Shown here piece by piece: positions 26,389-34,703 of a DNA stretch of 64,000 nt. Every line of letters begins with the position of its first letter. The stretch's first letter is position 1. A program made the translations under genes and the position numbers. Below the pieces are notes generated by a model. It was not told the DNA's origin and did no database searches. It saw only the letters and a program-made list of their open reading frames with translations. The stretch comes from an uncultured Muribaculaceae bacterium (lineage in GTDB: Bacteria; Bacteroidota; Bacteroidia; Bacteroidales; Muribaculaceae): NCBI GenBank assembly GCA_910587475.1, contig CAJUMR010000012.1, positions 1-64,000 on the forward strand, read 5' to 3'.

Positions 26389-28002
26389 TCATAACACGAA
26401 TGTAAGCATCAGATGCGCTCCGATTTGCTTGCTGTGTAATATTGGATACACCGTCCAACCTCCCCAGGCTCTAATTTCCAAGTCTTCGTAACTTGTAGTT
26501 CGCCAATAAAAATCTGCCCCGGCGGATAAATACAGCCTTTTCCACAATCGGTATTTCAATGAAGCCTCCAAATGATTGAATGATGAGTTTGACTTGTCGC
26601 CCTGTATGTTTACCGGCTTTCCTTCCGGAGTAGTCGACCAATCAAACTTTTGGTCATACCCTTTCCATGTATAGACTTTATAGTACTGGTTGGCCAGACT
26701 GACAATCAGTCGGTTTTGGAACAAAGAGGCATTGATGCCGGTCTTTATGGAGTAGCCAGAACCCCAGTTATAGTTGCGGTGATAATCCCTGTAAAAATCA
26801 GTCAGGATTCCGGCGAGTATCAAGCCATTGGCATGTGCATATCCTTCAAATACAAAATCATTGGATGGAACATATTGAACCATGGCTCCCGCTCCGACAG
26901 ATGCCGGGGCACCAAGTTTGTATGGCACAACGCACGGGAACAAAAGATCTCGGTTAGGTTCTCGTCTTTTGATCGTGTCGGAATCAAAGAAATCAAAATG
27001 CTGATACAACCCGACAGATGCCTTGATATTCTTTTTATCCACTATCTCTTTTGACAGCAGACGGCCGACAATCTCCACTCTGCTGAGGAGTGGCTGAGTC
27101 TTCATTCCTTGAATTTCCATCAGAAATGAAAAATAGTCGTAGGGAGCTTTTGTCTCTCCCGCAAACTTATCTCCATATTCGATATTAATCTCTGCTGCCA
27201 CTCCGGCCCGTGTCCCTTCGTCATAGTCCCATAGAGTGAGCATTCTTCCACCCAATGACAATTCAACGCTTATTGGAGGAATGCCGAATCTTCTTCCGGA
27301 AGTCGAGCGGTATCTCCAAGCATCCCCGGTTATTATACGAGTCAGTCCTCGCATGGGATTGACCACAAAAGCAGCCGCCTCTCTGCCAAATCTTTCTCCA
27401 CCGGAGCTTCTGTCATCCAGGATAAGGTCTGAGGTCCGGTATAGCACCTCACCTATGGCAGCACCGCCTACGGGTGTTGCGATAATGTCATTGGTTGATG
27501 GATACTCGCACTCCATAAACATCTCCCACATTGCACTGCCTCCAATTGCGAAAAGTCCTGATTGCCAGAAATTGAAGCCGTTGGAACGTCCTGCATTGAA
27601 AAATATGCTTCCATTGTAGGGATGGTCAAACATGTTGGTGTGAAGATGGTCGTCATCCCATTCAAATCCATGTTTGAAATTCTCTTTAATGCTGTTCAAT
27701 GAAATATAAGCATAGTGACCGTCAAACACATAACGATCAAAAGCCCACAAGCCGATATTGAAGCCTACTGTTTCAGCACCGGCTCTCCAGAAGTGTTTCT
27801 TCTGATGCCGCAATACGTCTGAGCTGTCAGGCAGTATAGGATTGGCTACAAGGTGACGATAGCCATATTCCGGAGTATATCTTTCATACCATCTTGTAGA
27901 CTCATCTGTTAATGCTGTTGTATCAAATTCTTCTACCGTTGGATTTTGAGCGTTGACAAATAGAGGTAAAGACAGTATTATTGAAATTATCGTAACTCTC
28001 AT
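26389..28002 (-). CDS. DUF3943-domain outer-envelope protein
   Basis: A 537-residue exported protein with a signal peptide ending FVNAQ. The DUF3943 signature region lies at about residues 75-270: FWRAGAETVGFNIGLWAFDRYV, FEWDDDHLHTNMFDHPYNGSIFFNAGRSNG, and VGGAAIGEVLYRTSD. The second half has alternating beta-strand pattern ending LMLTFVL, consistent with an outer-membrane barrel. Family function is unknown. GC content is lower than in flanking core genes by eye. Confidence 0.78.
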   Translation of the reverse strand: MRVTIISIILSLPLFVNAQNPTVEEFDTTALTDESTRWYERYTPEYGYRHLVANPILPDSSDVLRHQKKHFWRAGAETVGFNIGLWAFDRYVFDGHYAYISLNSIKENFKHGFEWDDDHLHTNMFDHPYNGSIFFNAGRSNGFNFWQSGLFAIGGSAMWEMFMECEYPSTNDIIATPVGGAAIGEVLYRTSDLILDDRSSGGERFGREAAAFVVNPMRGLTRIITGDAWRYRSTSGRRFGIPPISVELSLGGRMLTLWDYDEGTRAGVAAEINIEYGDKFAGETKAPYDYFSFLMEIQGMKTQPLLSRVEIVGRLLSKEIVDKKNIKASVGLYQHFDFFDSDTIKRREPNRDLLFPCVVPYKLGAPASVGAGAMVQYVPSNDFVFEGYAHANGLILAGILTDFYRDYHRNYNWGSGYSIKTGINASLFQNRLIVSLANQYYKVYTWKGYDQKFDWSTTPEGKPVNIQGDKSNSSFNHLEASLKYRLWKRLYLSAGADFYWRTTSYEDLEIRAWGGWTVYPILHSKQIGAHLMLTFVL

Positions 28003-28039
28003 ATGAGTGGCAATTATTGAATCCTTATTATTTGAACTT

Positions 28040-28055
28040 ACAGAGTTAGCTCTGT
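28040..28055. repeat. Small inverted repeat ACAGAG-N4-CTCTGT
   Basis: Perfect 6-bp arms with TTAG loop in the 101-base gap before the DUF3943 gene. No T-run on the minus strand. Could be a weak hairpin or operator. Confidence 0.3.
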
Positions 28056-28103
28056 ATTTTCAACTATGTCTGTCGCTATTTCTTCCGTAGGAGACGAAAG
28101 ATT

Positions 28104-28550
28104 TTACGCGTGAGGAACAGCATAGCAGATTATGGTCAATGATATAGCGAAAACTAACCATGGCAACATTACCATGATAAACATCAACTTAACCCCGTTT
28201 TTGAACGAATATAATTTTTTACGTGTCTCCAAGTCCATGGACTCATACTCACGGATAGTCCGGTCAATAAATGGTGCATTTTTGACTTGGCGCATAATTA
28301 AATAAGCAATGCCAAAACACAACACAAACATAAGAATTACAATGGGCAGCCAAAATCTTTCCAGCGAACCGTAGACTCGTGCATATAAGAAAACAAAAAT
28401 CATAAAGATCGGCATGAGAGCGAAACCCAATATACTTGTCATAATTGTATATTCCTCTTTAACATCGTATGGTTGCTTGAAATAAAATTCCAATGCAGCC
28501 ATTCGCAGAAGCATCCACTGGTGTATCGTGTAGAGATGGATATTTTTCAT
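28104..28550 (-). CDS. Hypothetical membrane protein, 148 aa
   Basis: A short protein with three strongly hydrophobic stretches: ILGFALMPIFMIFVFLYARV, FWLPIVILMFVLCFGIAYLIM and MLPWLVFAISLTIICYAV. Between segments 2 and 3 is a charged cytoplasmic-type loop. No family recognised. It starts 22 bases after the lipoprotein gene on the same strand and probably shares its transcript. AT-richer than the core genes. Confidence 0.6.
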   Translation of the reverse strand: MKNIHLYTIHQWMLLRMAALEFYFKQPYDVKEEYTIMTSILGFALMPIFMIFVFLYARVYGSLERFWLPIVILMFVLCFGIAYLIMRQVKNAPFIDRTIREYESMDLETRKKLYSFKNGVKLMFIMVMLPWLVFAISLTIICYAVPHA

Positions 28551-28572
28551 GTGCCTGTGTCAAGGTTTGATT

Positions 28573-29052
28573 TTAACGATGATAGCGACTGATGTTGATG
28601 ATAGTCTGTTCATCGTTACCACCAACTTTACCAAATGCTATGATTTTGCCAAAAAGGCCATAATACTCTGCAGAGTTCCTATCTGCGAAACTGATATTCA
28701 GGATATTGTCTTTTTCAAGAGTAATGATAATTCCGGTTTCTTCAGATGTGGATTTGGTCAATGAATTGCCACCGCCTTCAAGGATACAAGGTTTTGAGAA
28801 ACTTGTCTCTATTTCAATGCGGTGACAATTGTTGCATTTCATTCGTATTTCACCAGCGTTGAATGTAGCAGTTATGAAATATTCTTTATACCCGCGAATC
28901 GGGCCTAAATCTGGACAATAATAGTTCAACGTTATATTTTCGGGGTCAGAGTTCTCGATTGTATCAAACTGCAAGGGAGCCTCCTCCTCATCACATGAGA
29001 TCAGTGACAATGACAGAATTGCGACGATAAGGGATAAAAAGTTGATTTTCAT
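28573..29052 (-). CDS. Hypothetical lipoprotein, 159 aa
   Basis: Signal peptide with lipobox LISC near residue 20, followed by an acidic start DEEEAP. A CNNC pair sits near residue 75 (MKCNNCHRIEIET) and further Cys at YYCPDLGP. The remainder looks beta-rich. No family recognised. It heads a minus-strand group with the membrane protein and perhaps DUF3943, behind a good -7 box. AT-rich relative to surroundings. Confidence 0.6.
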   Translation of the reverse strand: MKINFLSLIVAILSLSLISCDEEEAPLQFDTIENSDPENITLNYYCPDLGPIRGYKEYFITATFNAGEIRMKCNNCHRIEIETSFSKPCILEGGGNSLTKSTSEETGIIITLEKDNILNISFADRNSAEYYGLFGKIIAFGKVGGNDEQTIINISRYHR

Positions 29053-29103
29053 AATGAAATGGCAGATCTTTAGCTCAAAAGACTTGTATATTCAATTGTC
29101 ATG

Positions 29104-29111
29104 CAAAGTTA
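29104..29111 (-). promoter_or_regulatory. -7 element TAACTTTG for the lipoprotein group
   Basis: Exact TAnnTTTG on the minus strand; start of transcription near 29097, leader about 45 bases before ATG 29052. Confidence 0.5.
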
Positions 29112-29125
29112 CGGTCACTAAAAAT

Positions 29126-29161
29126 AAAAACTCTCAACAAATGTTGAGAATCGCAGTTTTT
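29126..29161. promoter_or_regulatory. Nested inverted repeat over the -33 region
   Basis: TCTCAACA (29132-29139) / TGTTGAGA (29142-29149), nested within AAAAACT (29126-29132) / AGTTTTT (29155-29161). On the minus strand the stem is followed by TTTTTATTTTT. It sits about 20 bases upstream of the minus -7 box, so an operator is as likely as a terminator. Confidence 0.45.
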
Positions 29162-29207
29162 AACATGTGCGGCGATGACATTTTAACAGACGTTATAGCT
29201 GCTGCGG

Positions 29208-29238
29208 TTTGATTTGACCGATAAATAATTTACCTTTG
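29208..29238 (+). promoter_or_regulatory. Consensus promoter before the candidate sRNA and DUF2130 gene
   Basis: TTTG (29208-29211), 19-bp spacer, TACCTTTG (29231-29238): full Bacteroidetes consensus. Start of transcription near 29244, about 160 bases ahead of the DUF2130 ATG. Confidence 0.7.
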
Positions 29239-29243
29239 CGCCT

Positions 29244-29334
29244 GTTAATCATTGCCTGATTTCACCATTCAACATTCTCGTATAAGTATAAATGCCCACT
29301 TACTTTCAATGGCGTGAATCAGGCTCAAGTTTTT
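29244..29334 (+). ncRNA. Candidate small RNA or structured 5' leader
   Basis: Between the promoter and a T-run (29330-29334) lies a long-range hairpin: GCCTGATT (29254-29261) pairs with AATCAGGC (29317-29324), extended after a one-base bulge by CAC/GTG and then CATT/AATG. The product would be about 90 nt with a terminator-like end. It could equally be an attenuator in the leader of the DUF2130 gene. No known RNA family recognised. Confidence 0.4.
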
Positions 29335-29404
29335 CTACAGAGCCATCTCGTTTGCTTTTAAACGAGCTCTAAATTTGTGATGACAATATAATGCGGTCCG
29401 TGAT

Positions 29405-30730
29405 ATGAAAGAACTTAAATGCCCCAAATGCCAACACGTTTTCCAGGTTGATGAAGAATTGTTTGAATCTCTTGCCAACCAAGTGCGCAACACCGCCTTC
29501 GCCGAAGATCTGAAGCGTCAGACTAAAGAAATACGCGAACGTTTAGCCATTGAGCTACAATCCGCTACGAAGCAAATCGAAAGCGATTATTCACGCAAAC
29601 TCAACGAAAAAGAAATGGCGATTGTCAAGATGAATTCAGAAATCGAATTGATGAAACAACAACTTGCCAATGCCGAGGCGGCTCAAAAAGCAGCATTGAA
29701 AGAGCAACTCGCCGAACGCGACACCGAGATTGAAAAACTCAAGTCGATAGTCGCTCAAGATGAAAACAAGCGTAAAATCGCACTCCTTGAAGAGCGCAAC
29801 GCTACAGCCGAAAAGCTCCGGCAAAAAGACCGTGAAATAGCAGAACTTCAAACATCAATCGCCAACGAGAGAAACAATGCCAACCAGCGGCTCAACTCGC
29901 TGAAAGAACAGCACACCCTCGAAATAAGACAGAAGCAGGAACTGATCGATTACTACAAGGAGCTGAAAGCCAAACTGTCGACAAAGATGATCGGAGAGTC
30001 GCTTGAACAGCATTGTCAGAACGAATTCAACCGCATGAGAGCGATGATGTACCCCAACGCCTACTTCGACAAAGACAATGACGCCAGCGAAGGTTCGAAA
30101 GGTGATTTCATATTCCGCGACTATTCCGACGGCATAGAGTATATCTCGATAATGTTTGAAATGAAAAACGAAAACGATACCACAGCGACAAAGCACCGCA
30201 ACGAGGACTTCTTCGCCAAACTCGATCGTGACCGCACGAAGAAAAACTGCGAATATGCCGTGCTTGTGTCATTGCTCGAATCCGACAACGATCTGTACAA
30301 CGAAGGTATCGTCGATGTATCGTACCGCTACCCCAAAATGTATGTCATCAGACCTCAGTTTTTCATGTCGGTGATATCGATGCTTTCTCAAGCATCCCGC
30401 AAGAGTGTCGACTATCAGCGTCAGCTCGACATCGCTAAACAGCAGAATATTGATGTAACAAACTTCGAGCAACAGTTGAATGCATTCCGCGAAGGTTTCG
30501 GCCGTAATTACCGCATTGCAAGCGAAAAATTCCGAGCTGCTATCGAGGGCATCGACAAATCGATAGCAAGCCTCCAGAAGATTAAAGATGCACTTTTAGG
30601 ATCTGAGAATAACTTGCGGCTGGCCAACGACAAAGCCGAAGCCCTGACCATCAAGAAACTTACCCGAGGCAACCCCACAATGAAAGCCAAGTTTGACGAA
30701 GCCCGGGAGAACAACAAGACAGAAGCATGA
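29405..30730 (+). CDS. DUF2130 protein (coiled coil plus restriction-like nuclease fold)
   Basis: A 441-residue cytoplasmic protein. The N-terminus has one CPKC zinc-knuckle half (KCPKCQHVF); residues 30-200 are a long charged coiled coil; residues 200-340 carry the DUF2130 core with EGSKGDFIFRD and IMFEMKNEND, which has the D-x(n)-ExK spacing of PD-(D/E)XK nucleases; a second helical coiled region follows. The family resembles RmuC in general layout, but its role is not established. Nuclease activity is inferred from the motif only. It is read from the promoter at 29208 or from an unseen one nearer the ATG. Confidence 0.8.
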   Translation: MKELKCPKCQHVFQVDEELFESLANQVRNTAFAEDLKRQTKEIRERLAIELQSATKQIESDYSRKLNEKEMAIVKMNSEIELMKQQLANAEAAQKAALKEQLAERDTEIEKLKSIVAQDENKRKIALLEERNATAEKLRQKDREIAELQTSIANERNNANQRLNSLKEQHTLEIRQKQELIDYYKELKAKLSTKMIGESLEQHCQNEFNRMRAMMYPNAYFDKDNDASEGSKGDFIFRDYSDGIEYISIMFEMKNENDTTATKHRNEDFFAKLDRDRTKKNCEYAVLVSLLESDNDLYNEGIVDVSYRYPKMYVIRPQFFMSVISMLSQASRKSVDYQRQLDIAKQQNIDVTNFEQQLNAFREGFGRNYRIASEKFRAAIEGIDKSIASLQKIKDALLGSENNLRLANDKAEALTIKKLTRGNPTMKAKFDEARENNKTEA

Positions 30731-30794
30731 CCGGCTGCATCTGTCAGCCCCGCAGATATTCATGCCCGCCAAACCATCGGTCCAACAGAATCAC

Positions 30795-30831
30795 AAAAGG
30801 CTGTCTGACGCCAATCGTCCGACAGCCTTTT
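30795..30831. terminator. Bidirectional terminator between DUF2130 and the coiled-coil lipoprotein
   Basis: Perfect 11-bp arms AAAAGGCTGTC (30795-30805) / GACAGCCTTTT (30821-30831). A-run on one side and T-run on the other serve both strands of this convergent gene pair. Confidence 0.85.
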
Positions 30832-30849
30832 GCGGCTTTGATGTATTTC

Positions 30850-31719
30850 TTAATCGATCTTCACTACAAGATAATTTGTCAGACTCCAGAATGCATCAGG
30901 ATTGGTGATCACAAGCACCTTCTGACCATTATCGCTGTCGATAATATATGATCCTTCGGGTTGATTAGTCATGATCTCAGCCTTCTTTGAATGGAGAGCA
31001 ATGCGAGTGAGAGTCCGCTTATCGGCCGTTGTGAAGAAACTTTGATCAAAATCGCCCTTGAGAAGTTTTGTCTTACGCAGGAAACCTGTCTCAATGATGC
31101 GGCGTTCTTTCAATTCACTCTTGCTGCCGATGGCATAGTAGCATGTGTTGAGTTCGTTTGCAAGGTTGACACTCTCCTCTTGCGCTACATTGCGCTCGTC
31201 AGTAACAGCTGTGACTGTGGTGGTGAGCGAGTCAACTGCGGCATCAAGTTTACCGATGCGCTGCTGAGCTTGGCCAAGATTATCTTTCAGCGACACGATC
31301 TCAGCGGCCTGAGAATCGATCTGTGCACGCAGGCTCGAAATAGTCTGACGCAGATTGTTATTTGTCAGATTAGAACTTGACAGCTTCTTTTCAAGTTCGG
31401 CAAGTTTTTCCCGACGTTCCTGAAGAGCTTTCTGAATTGCATCGATATCGCTTTTGATCTGGTCGCGCTGCGACGCCGTCTCGCCGGGGATATTGTTTGA
31501 AACCGTCAGAATATTTTCGAGTTGCTTGATCTGCTCCATGCCTTGATTGATTTCACTCACAAGATTGAGCAACTGATCGCGGTCGGCGACAGCTGTCGCA
31601 AGTTCTTCACGCGATGCCTGTTCACGGGCTTGATCAGCTTTAGCCTGTTCATCTCTGTTAGAGTTACAAGAGGCGAGCCCGACAACTGCAATTAAGCTTA
31701 ATGCAATAAATTTCTTCAT
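30850..31719 (-). CDS. Coiled-coil lipoprotein (Cbp1-like adhesin family)
   Basis: A 289-residue lipoprotein: lipobox VGLASC near residue 18, then about 170 residues of heptad-rich coiled coil (NRDEQAKADQAREQASREEL through LDAAVDSLTTTVTAVTDERN). The compact C-terminal domain begins NELNTCYYAIGSKSELKERRIIETG and contains VLVITNPDAFWS. The layout matches Bacteroides proteins related to the collagen-binding adhesin Cbp1; collagen binding should not be assumed here. It follows rsmI after 16 bases and ends the dacB-led operon at a bidirectional terminator. Confidence 0.65.
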   Translation of the reverse strand: MKKFIALSLIAVVGLASCNSNRDEQAKADQAREQASREELATAVADRDQLLNLVSEINQGMEQIKQLENILTVSNNIPGETASQRDQIKSDIDAIQKALQERREKLAELEKKLSSSNLTNNNLRQTISSLRAQIDSQAAEIVSLKDNLGQAQQRIGKLDAAVDSLTTTVTAVTDERNVAQEESVNLANELNTCYYAIGSKSELKERRIIETGFLRKTKLLKGDFDQSFFTTADKRTLTRIALHSKKAEIMTNQPEGSYIIDSDNGQKVLVITNPDAFWSLTNYLVVKID

Positions 31720-31735
31720 GATGAGTCGGTAATTG

Positions 31736-32452
31736 TTAGTCTTTATATTTGTTTTTATGTATCTTCTCGACTTGAGGCACTTCTTTGCCTCCTACAACTA
31801 TAACAATCTCTCCACGCGCTTGGTTCAGATTGAAATATTGGATGAGTTCAGAAAGAGTGGCTCTGACGGTGGTTTCGTGGAGTTTCGATATCTCACGCGA
31901 AACCGAAGCCGGACGGTCTCCGCCGCATGCTTCGGCAAGCTGCTCAAGAGTTTTGGTCAGACGCAAAGGCGATTCATATATAATAAATGTACGCGGATCT
32001 TCGGCCAATGCCGCTATGCGCGACTGACGGCCTTTTTTCTGCGGAAGAAAGCCTTCGAATACAAACCGGTCGCATGGCAGCCCCGAGCTGACGAGAGCCG
32101 GCACAAATGCTGTTGCACCCGGTAGCGTCTCCACCTCTATGCCTGCACGGCGACATTCACGCGAGAGCATGAACCCCGGATCCGACACTCCCGGTGTGCC
32201 GGCATCAGAGACAAGCGCTATGATCTCTCCACCCTTCAGTCGCTCGATTATGCCAGCGACAGCCGTATGCTCGTTGTACTTATGATGACTGATCATCGGT
32301 GTGGCGATTCCGAAGTGCTTCATGACAGTCGCACTTGTGCGCGTATCTTCAGCCAATATCAGCGTTGCCAGATTCAAAACCTCGACGGCACGCGGAGTCA
32401 TGTCGGAAAGATTGCCTATCGGCGTCGGCACGATATATAATTTTCCACTCAT
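31736..32452 (-). CDS. rsmI: 16S rRNA (cytidine-1402-2'-O)-methyltransferase
   Basis: A 238-residue tetrapyrrole-methylase-fold enzyme. Signature motifs: LYIVPTPIGNLSDMTPRAVEVL, LILAEDTRTS, VSDAGTPGVSDPG and ETLPGATAFVPALVSSGLP, all in family order. It methylates the ribose of C1402 in the ribosomal P site, using SAM. Length is slightly short of the E. coli enzyme, lacking some C-terminal residues, as is usual in this phylum. It overlaps the preceding gene by 4 bases. Confidence 0.92.
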   Translation of the reverse strand: MSGKLYIVPTPIGNLSDMTPRAVEVLNLATLILAEDTRTSATVMKHFGIATPMISHHKYNEHTAVAGIIERLKGGEIIALVSDAGTPGVSDPGFMLSRECRRAGIEVETLPGATAFVPALVSSGLPCDRFVFEGFLPQKKGRQSRIAALAEDPRTFIIYESPLRLTKTLEQLAEACGGDRPASVSREISKLHETTVRATLSELIQYFNLNQARGEIVIVVGGKEVPQVEKIHKNKYKD

Positions 32453-33084
32453 AGCCTGTAGCCGTTGAAAAAGTTGTTGAGCACCGCCATAAACTCGGCT
32501 GCTGCCTCAGATTCGCGGTCCCAGCCAAGAGACGCGACATAAGATTCGGCTTCGCCATATGAAGAGAGCGCCGAAAGGCGGTCGATCACATCATGCATGG
32601 CCCTGTCGTCGCCAGCAAACAATTCCCTGCGGAAACGAAAGCGATCGTTGATCGTAAAAGCCTTGCGAAGATCTCCTGTGACGCGAGACGCAACAGCCGC
32701 AACCTTCTGCACCTCCGTATCTTCTCTTTCTGACGGGGCGGAGACCGGCTCGCCGTCATTGACCGGCGGCATATCGGCCGGTGTCATATCGGCCTGCTCC
32801 TCTGCCTGTGTGTCGACCTCGACTGTATCGTCAGAAACGACGCACTCTTCCTTTTGATCAACAACAGAGGCCTCATCCTGCCGGTCGTCGCACTGGGGAT
32901 GCGCGTCACATTCCGGGGCAACATCGTCTTTCCGAACGGCTTCAGCCTTTTCACAAATATCTGACGACACCTGTCGTTGCAGCAAGTCACGCATGTCGGC
33001 CAACTGACGGACTATAGCCCGCAGTTCGTTCTGACGAACCTCTATCTCTTCGCACAGTGCGAGTGCCTTATCTAACAAATCCAT
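32449..33084 (-). CDS. Conserved hypothetical protein with acidic linker
   Basis: About 211 residues from ATG 33084 (the TTG two codons earlier is less likely). Three parts: an N-terminal helical coiled coil (LLDKALALCEEIEVRQNELRAI), an Asp/Glu/Val-rich low-complexity linker (about 55-125), and a conserved C-terminal domain with LRKAFTINDRFRFRRELFAGD and SYVASLGWD. The C-terminal domain is recognisable across Bacteroidetes but has no function I know. Lies between dacB and rsmI, coupled to rsmI by a 4-base overlap. Confidence 0.65.
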   Translation of the reverse strand: MDLLDKALALCEEIEVRQNELRAIVRQLADMRDLLQRQVSSDICEKAEAVRKDDVAPECDAHPQCDDRQDEASVVDQKEECVVSDDTVEVDTQAEEQADMTPADMPPVNDGEPVSAPSEREDTEVQKVAAVASRVTGDLRKAFTINDRFRFRRELFAGDDRAMHDVIDRLSALSSYGEAESYVASLGWDRESEAAAEFMAVLNNFFNGYRL

Positions 33085-33121
33085 AAACAATACTATATTA
33101 TATAGATTATCCTATTTTAAT

Positions 33122-34471
33122 TCATAAAAATGTACGCGAAAGCAGATCCTCAACGCTTTTCTTCACTTCTGCCCTTTTGCAGAAAAAGCCATTGACCATA
33201 ACAACCACGACATGTGTCGGGCAATCGTTGTCGTCAAGTTTATATCCGGCGTAACACTGGACTGCATTCATGCTTCCGGTCTTTAGAGCGATTTTGCCTT
33301 TGAGCGGCGATTTAGCAAGAAACGACCGCAATGTTCCATCCAGTCCCGCCTTTGGGAAAAACGACACATAGGCCTGTGAACGCGGGCTCTCGGCCATCCA
33401 CTCCAGCATCTCGGCTATGAACCGCGGCTGAAGACGATTGCCTCTGGCCAGTCCGCTACCATCGAAGATCAGCGCGTAAGACGCATCTATCCCGCGGTTT
33501 GTCCACAGATCCTTTTCGCGTTTGATCGCTTTGTCGCGGCCGGCGTCAGGAGCAAGAGTCCTAAGCATGCCTTCTGCAAATAGATTGTCGCTGCGCACCA
33601 TCAGGCTGTGCATAATCTCTGCCGAAAGAGGCGAACGGTGGTTATAGACCATGTGAACTTTGGCATCGGGACGTCTGATCGACTTCGAGCCGACCGATAT
33701 GCCCGCACTGCGCAACCGGGCGGTAAGCTGAGCGACAAGCACTTCCGAAGGATTCGGGACAGTCGTAGCGACAGACCATTTCTTGTTTGTCATATTACGC
33801 GCGTAGACCGTCAGATCGTAGGACCCGACACCCCGGAGCAGATCGTTGCTGTCGCCGCCGTCCTTGACCGTCACTTTCAGTCCGGGCACCTCAGGGCGCG
33901 TAACCCCGGTCAGAGGATAGACCACACAGGTGTTGTCGCGGTAGTTCAGACCATAGAGACCTGCGCCGTAAGGCCATGCGATATCCTCGACCTCCCATTG
34001 AGCCACCGGCCCTGCATCGCGTAGCGACTGCTCGACCACTATAGCCCCCTCGATCTCACTGATGCCCATGCGACGCAGCGACGCACAGATCGAATCGCAG
34101 AAACCCAGATTGGTCTTGAAATTCTCACTTTCAATCGTCGGATCGCCCGAAGAACGTATGACAAGATCGCCGCACCATGTTGAGCCCGACGCCGCTACTC
34201 CGCGCAATTCGACAGGCGTAGAAAAACGGAAATCACTACCGACAATGCTGAGCACCGAAGCGGTTGTGACGGCTTTCATCACACTGGCGGGCGTAAGAGC
34301 CATTTCGGAATTGTAGTCGCAGATCACTTCGCCCGACCTGAGGTCCTTGATGTAAACCCCTACAGTCGTGGCCTGCTCTCCATCGATGCCGAGCAGACCG
34401 TTGGCTGAGGCCTGCGCGACCGACATGGCAAATACAAGCCACAGACAAGAGATATATTTTATCAATTTCAT
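33122..34471 (-). CDS. dacB: D-alanyl-D-alanine carboxypeptidase/endopeptidase (PBP4, peptidase S13)
   Basis: About 449 residues; signal peptide ends VAQASA. The penicillin-binding motifs are in order: SVMK (SxxK, nucleophile Ser) near residue 63, SDN (SxN) near 300 in MVRSDNLFAE, and KTGSMN (KTG) near 405. Between the first two motifs lies the long insert typical of class C PBPs. It trims or cuts cross-links in periplasmic peptidoglycan. Start at 34471 gives a normal signal peptide; ATG 34477 would add two residues. First gene of the dacB-hypothetical-rsmI-lipoprotein operon. Confidence 0.92.
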   Translation of the reverse strand: MKLIKYISCLWLVFAMSVAQASANGLLGIDGEQATTVGVYIKDLRSGEVICDYNSEMALTPASVMKAVTTASVLSIVGSDFRFSTPVELRGVAASGSTWCGDLVIRSSGDPTIESENFKTNLGFCDSICASLRRMGISEIEGAIVVEQSLRDAGPVAQWEVEDIAWPYGAGLYGLNYRDNTCVVYPLTGVTRPEVPGLKVTVKDGGDSNDLLRGVGSYDLTVYARNMTNKKWSVATTVPNPSEVLVAQLTARLRSAGISVGSKSIRRPDAKVHMVYNHRSPLSAEIMHSLMVRSDNLFAEGMLRTLAPDAGRDKAIKREKDLWTNRGIDASYALIFDGSGLARGNRLQPRFIAEMLEWMAESPRSQAYVSFFPKAGLDGTLRSFLAKSPLKGKIALKTGSMNAVQCYAGYKLDDNDCPTHVVVVMVNGFFCKRAEVKKSVEDLLSRTFL

Positions 34472-34629
34472 TATCATCTGATTGTTTTAACTGCTGTTGC
34501 CAAGCCTCCAATGCATGCATGATTGCTGAGCACGCTTAATCGATCTACGAAGTTACAAAATTTGGGGCAAAAAGGTCGACAGAAAGTGTATTTTTCTCTA
34601 AAAGCCGCCGCGCTCTCGCAAATAATGAT

Positions 34630-34637
34630 TATTTTTG
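34630..34637 (+). promoter_or_regulatory. -7 element TATTTTTG for glnS
   Basis: Matches TAnnTTTG; start of transcription near 34644, leader about 60 bases. The rest of the 226-base gap between dacB and glnS shows no other feature. Confidence 0.5.
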
Positions 34638-34703
34638 CACATTATTTAGAATACAAACCTGCTTCTCCTGATCACGGAGGACAATAATAACATCATAAAG
34701 CTC

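Larger units (their letters stand above)
29053..29404. other. 352-base intergenic region with divergent promoters and structured RNA
   Basis: No protein gene. From left to right it holds a minus-strand -7 box (29104-29111), an operator-like hairpin (29132-29149), a full plus-strand promoter (29208-29238), a candidate small RNA or leader (29244-29334) and a second hairpin CTCGTTT/AAACGAG (about 29348-29367) before the DUF2130 gene. Confidence 0.6.

Noticed and set aside
24977..26400. Invertible promoter or att repeats around the tyrosine recombinase
   Set aside because: Upstream and downstream gaps were compared by eye and no matching inverted or direct repeat long enough was found.
29405..30850. 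Complete restriction or phage-defence island around DUF2130
   Set aside because: No methyltransferase, helicase or specificity subunit lies nearby; a single nuclease-like protein is not enough.
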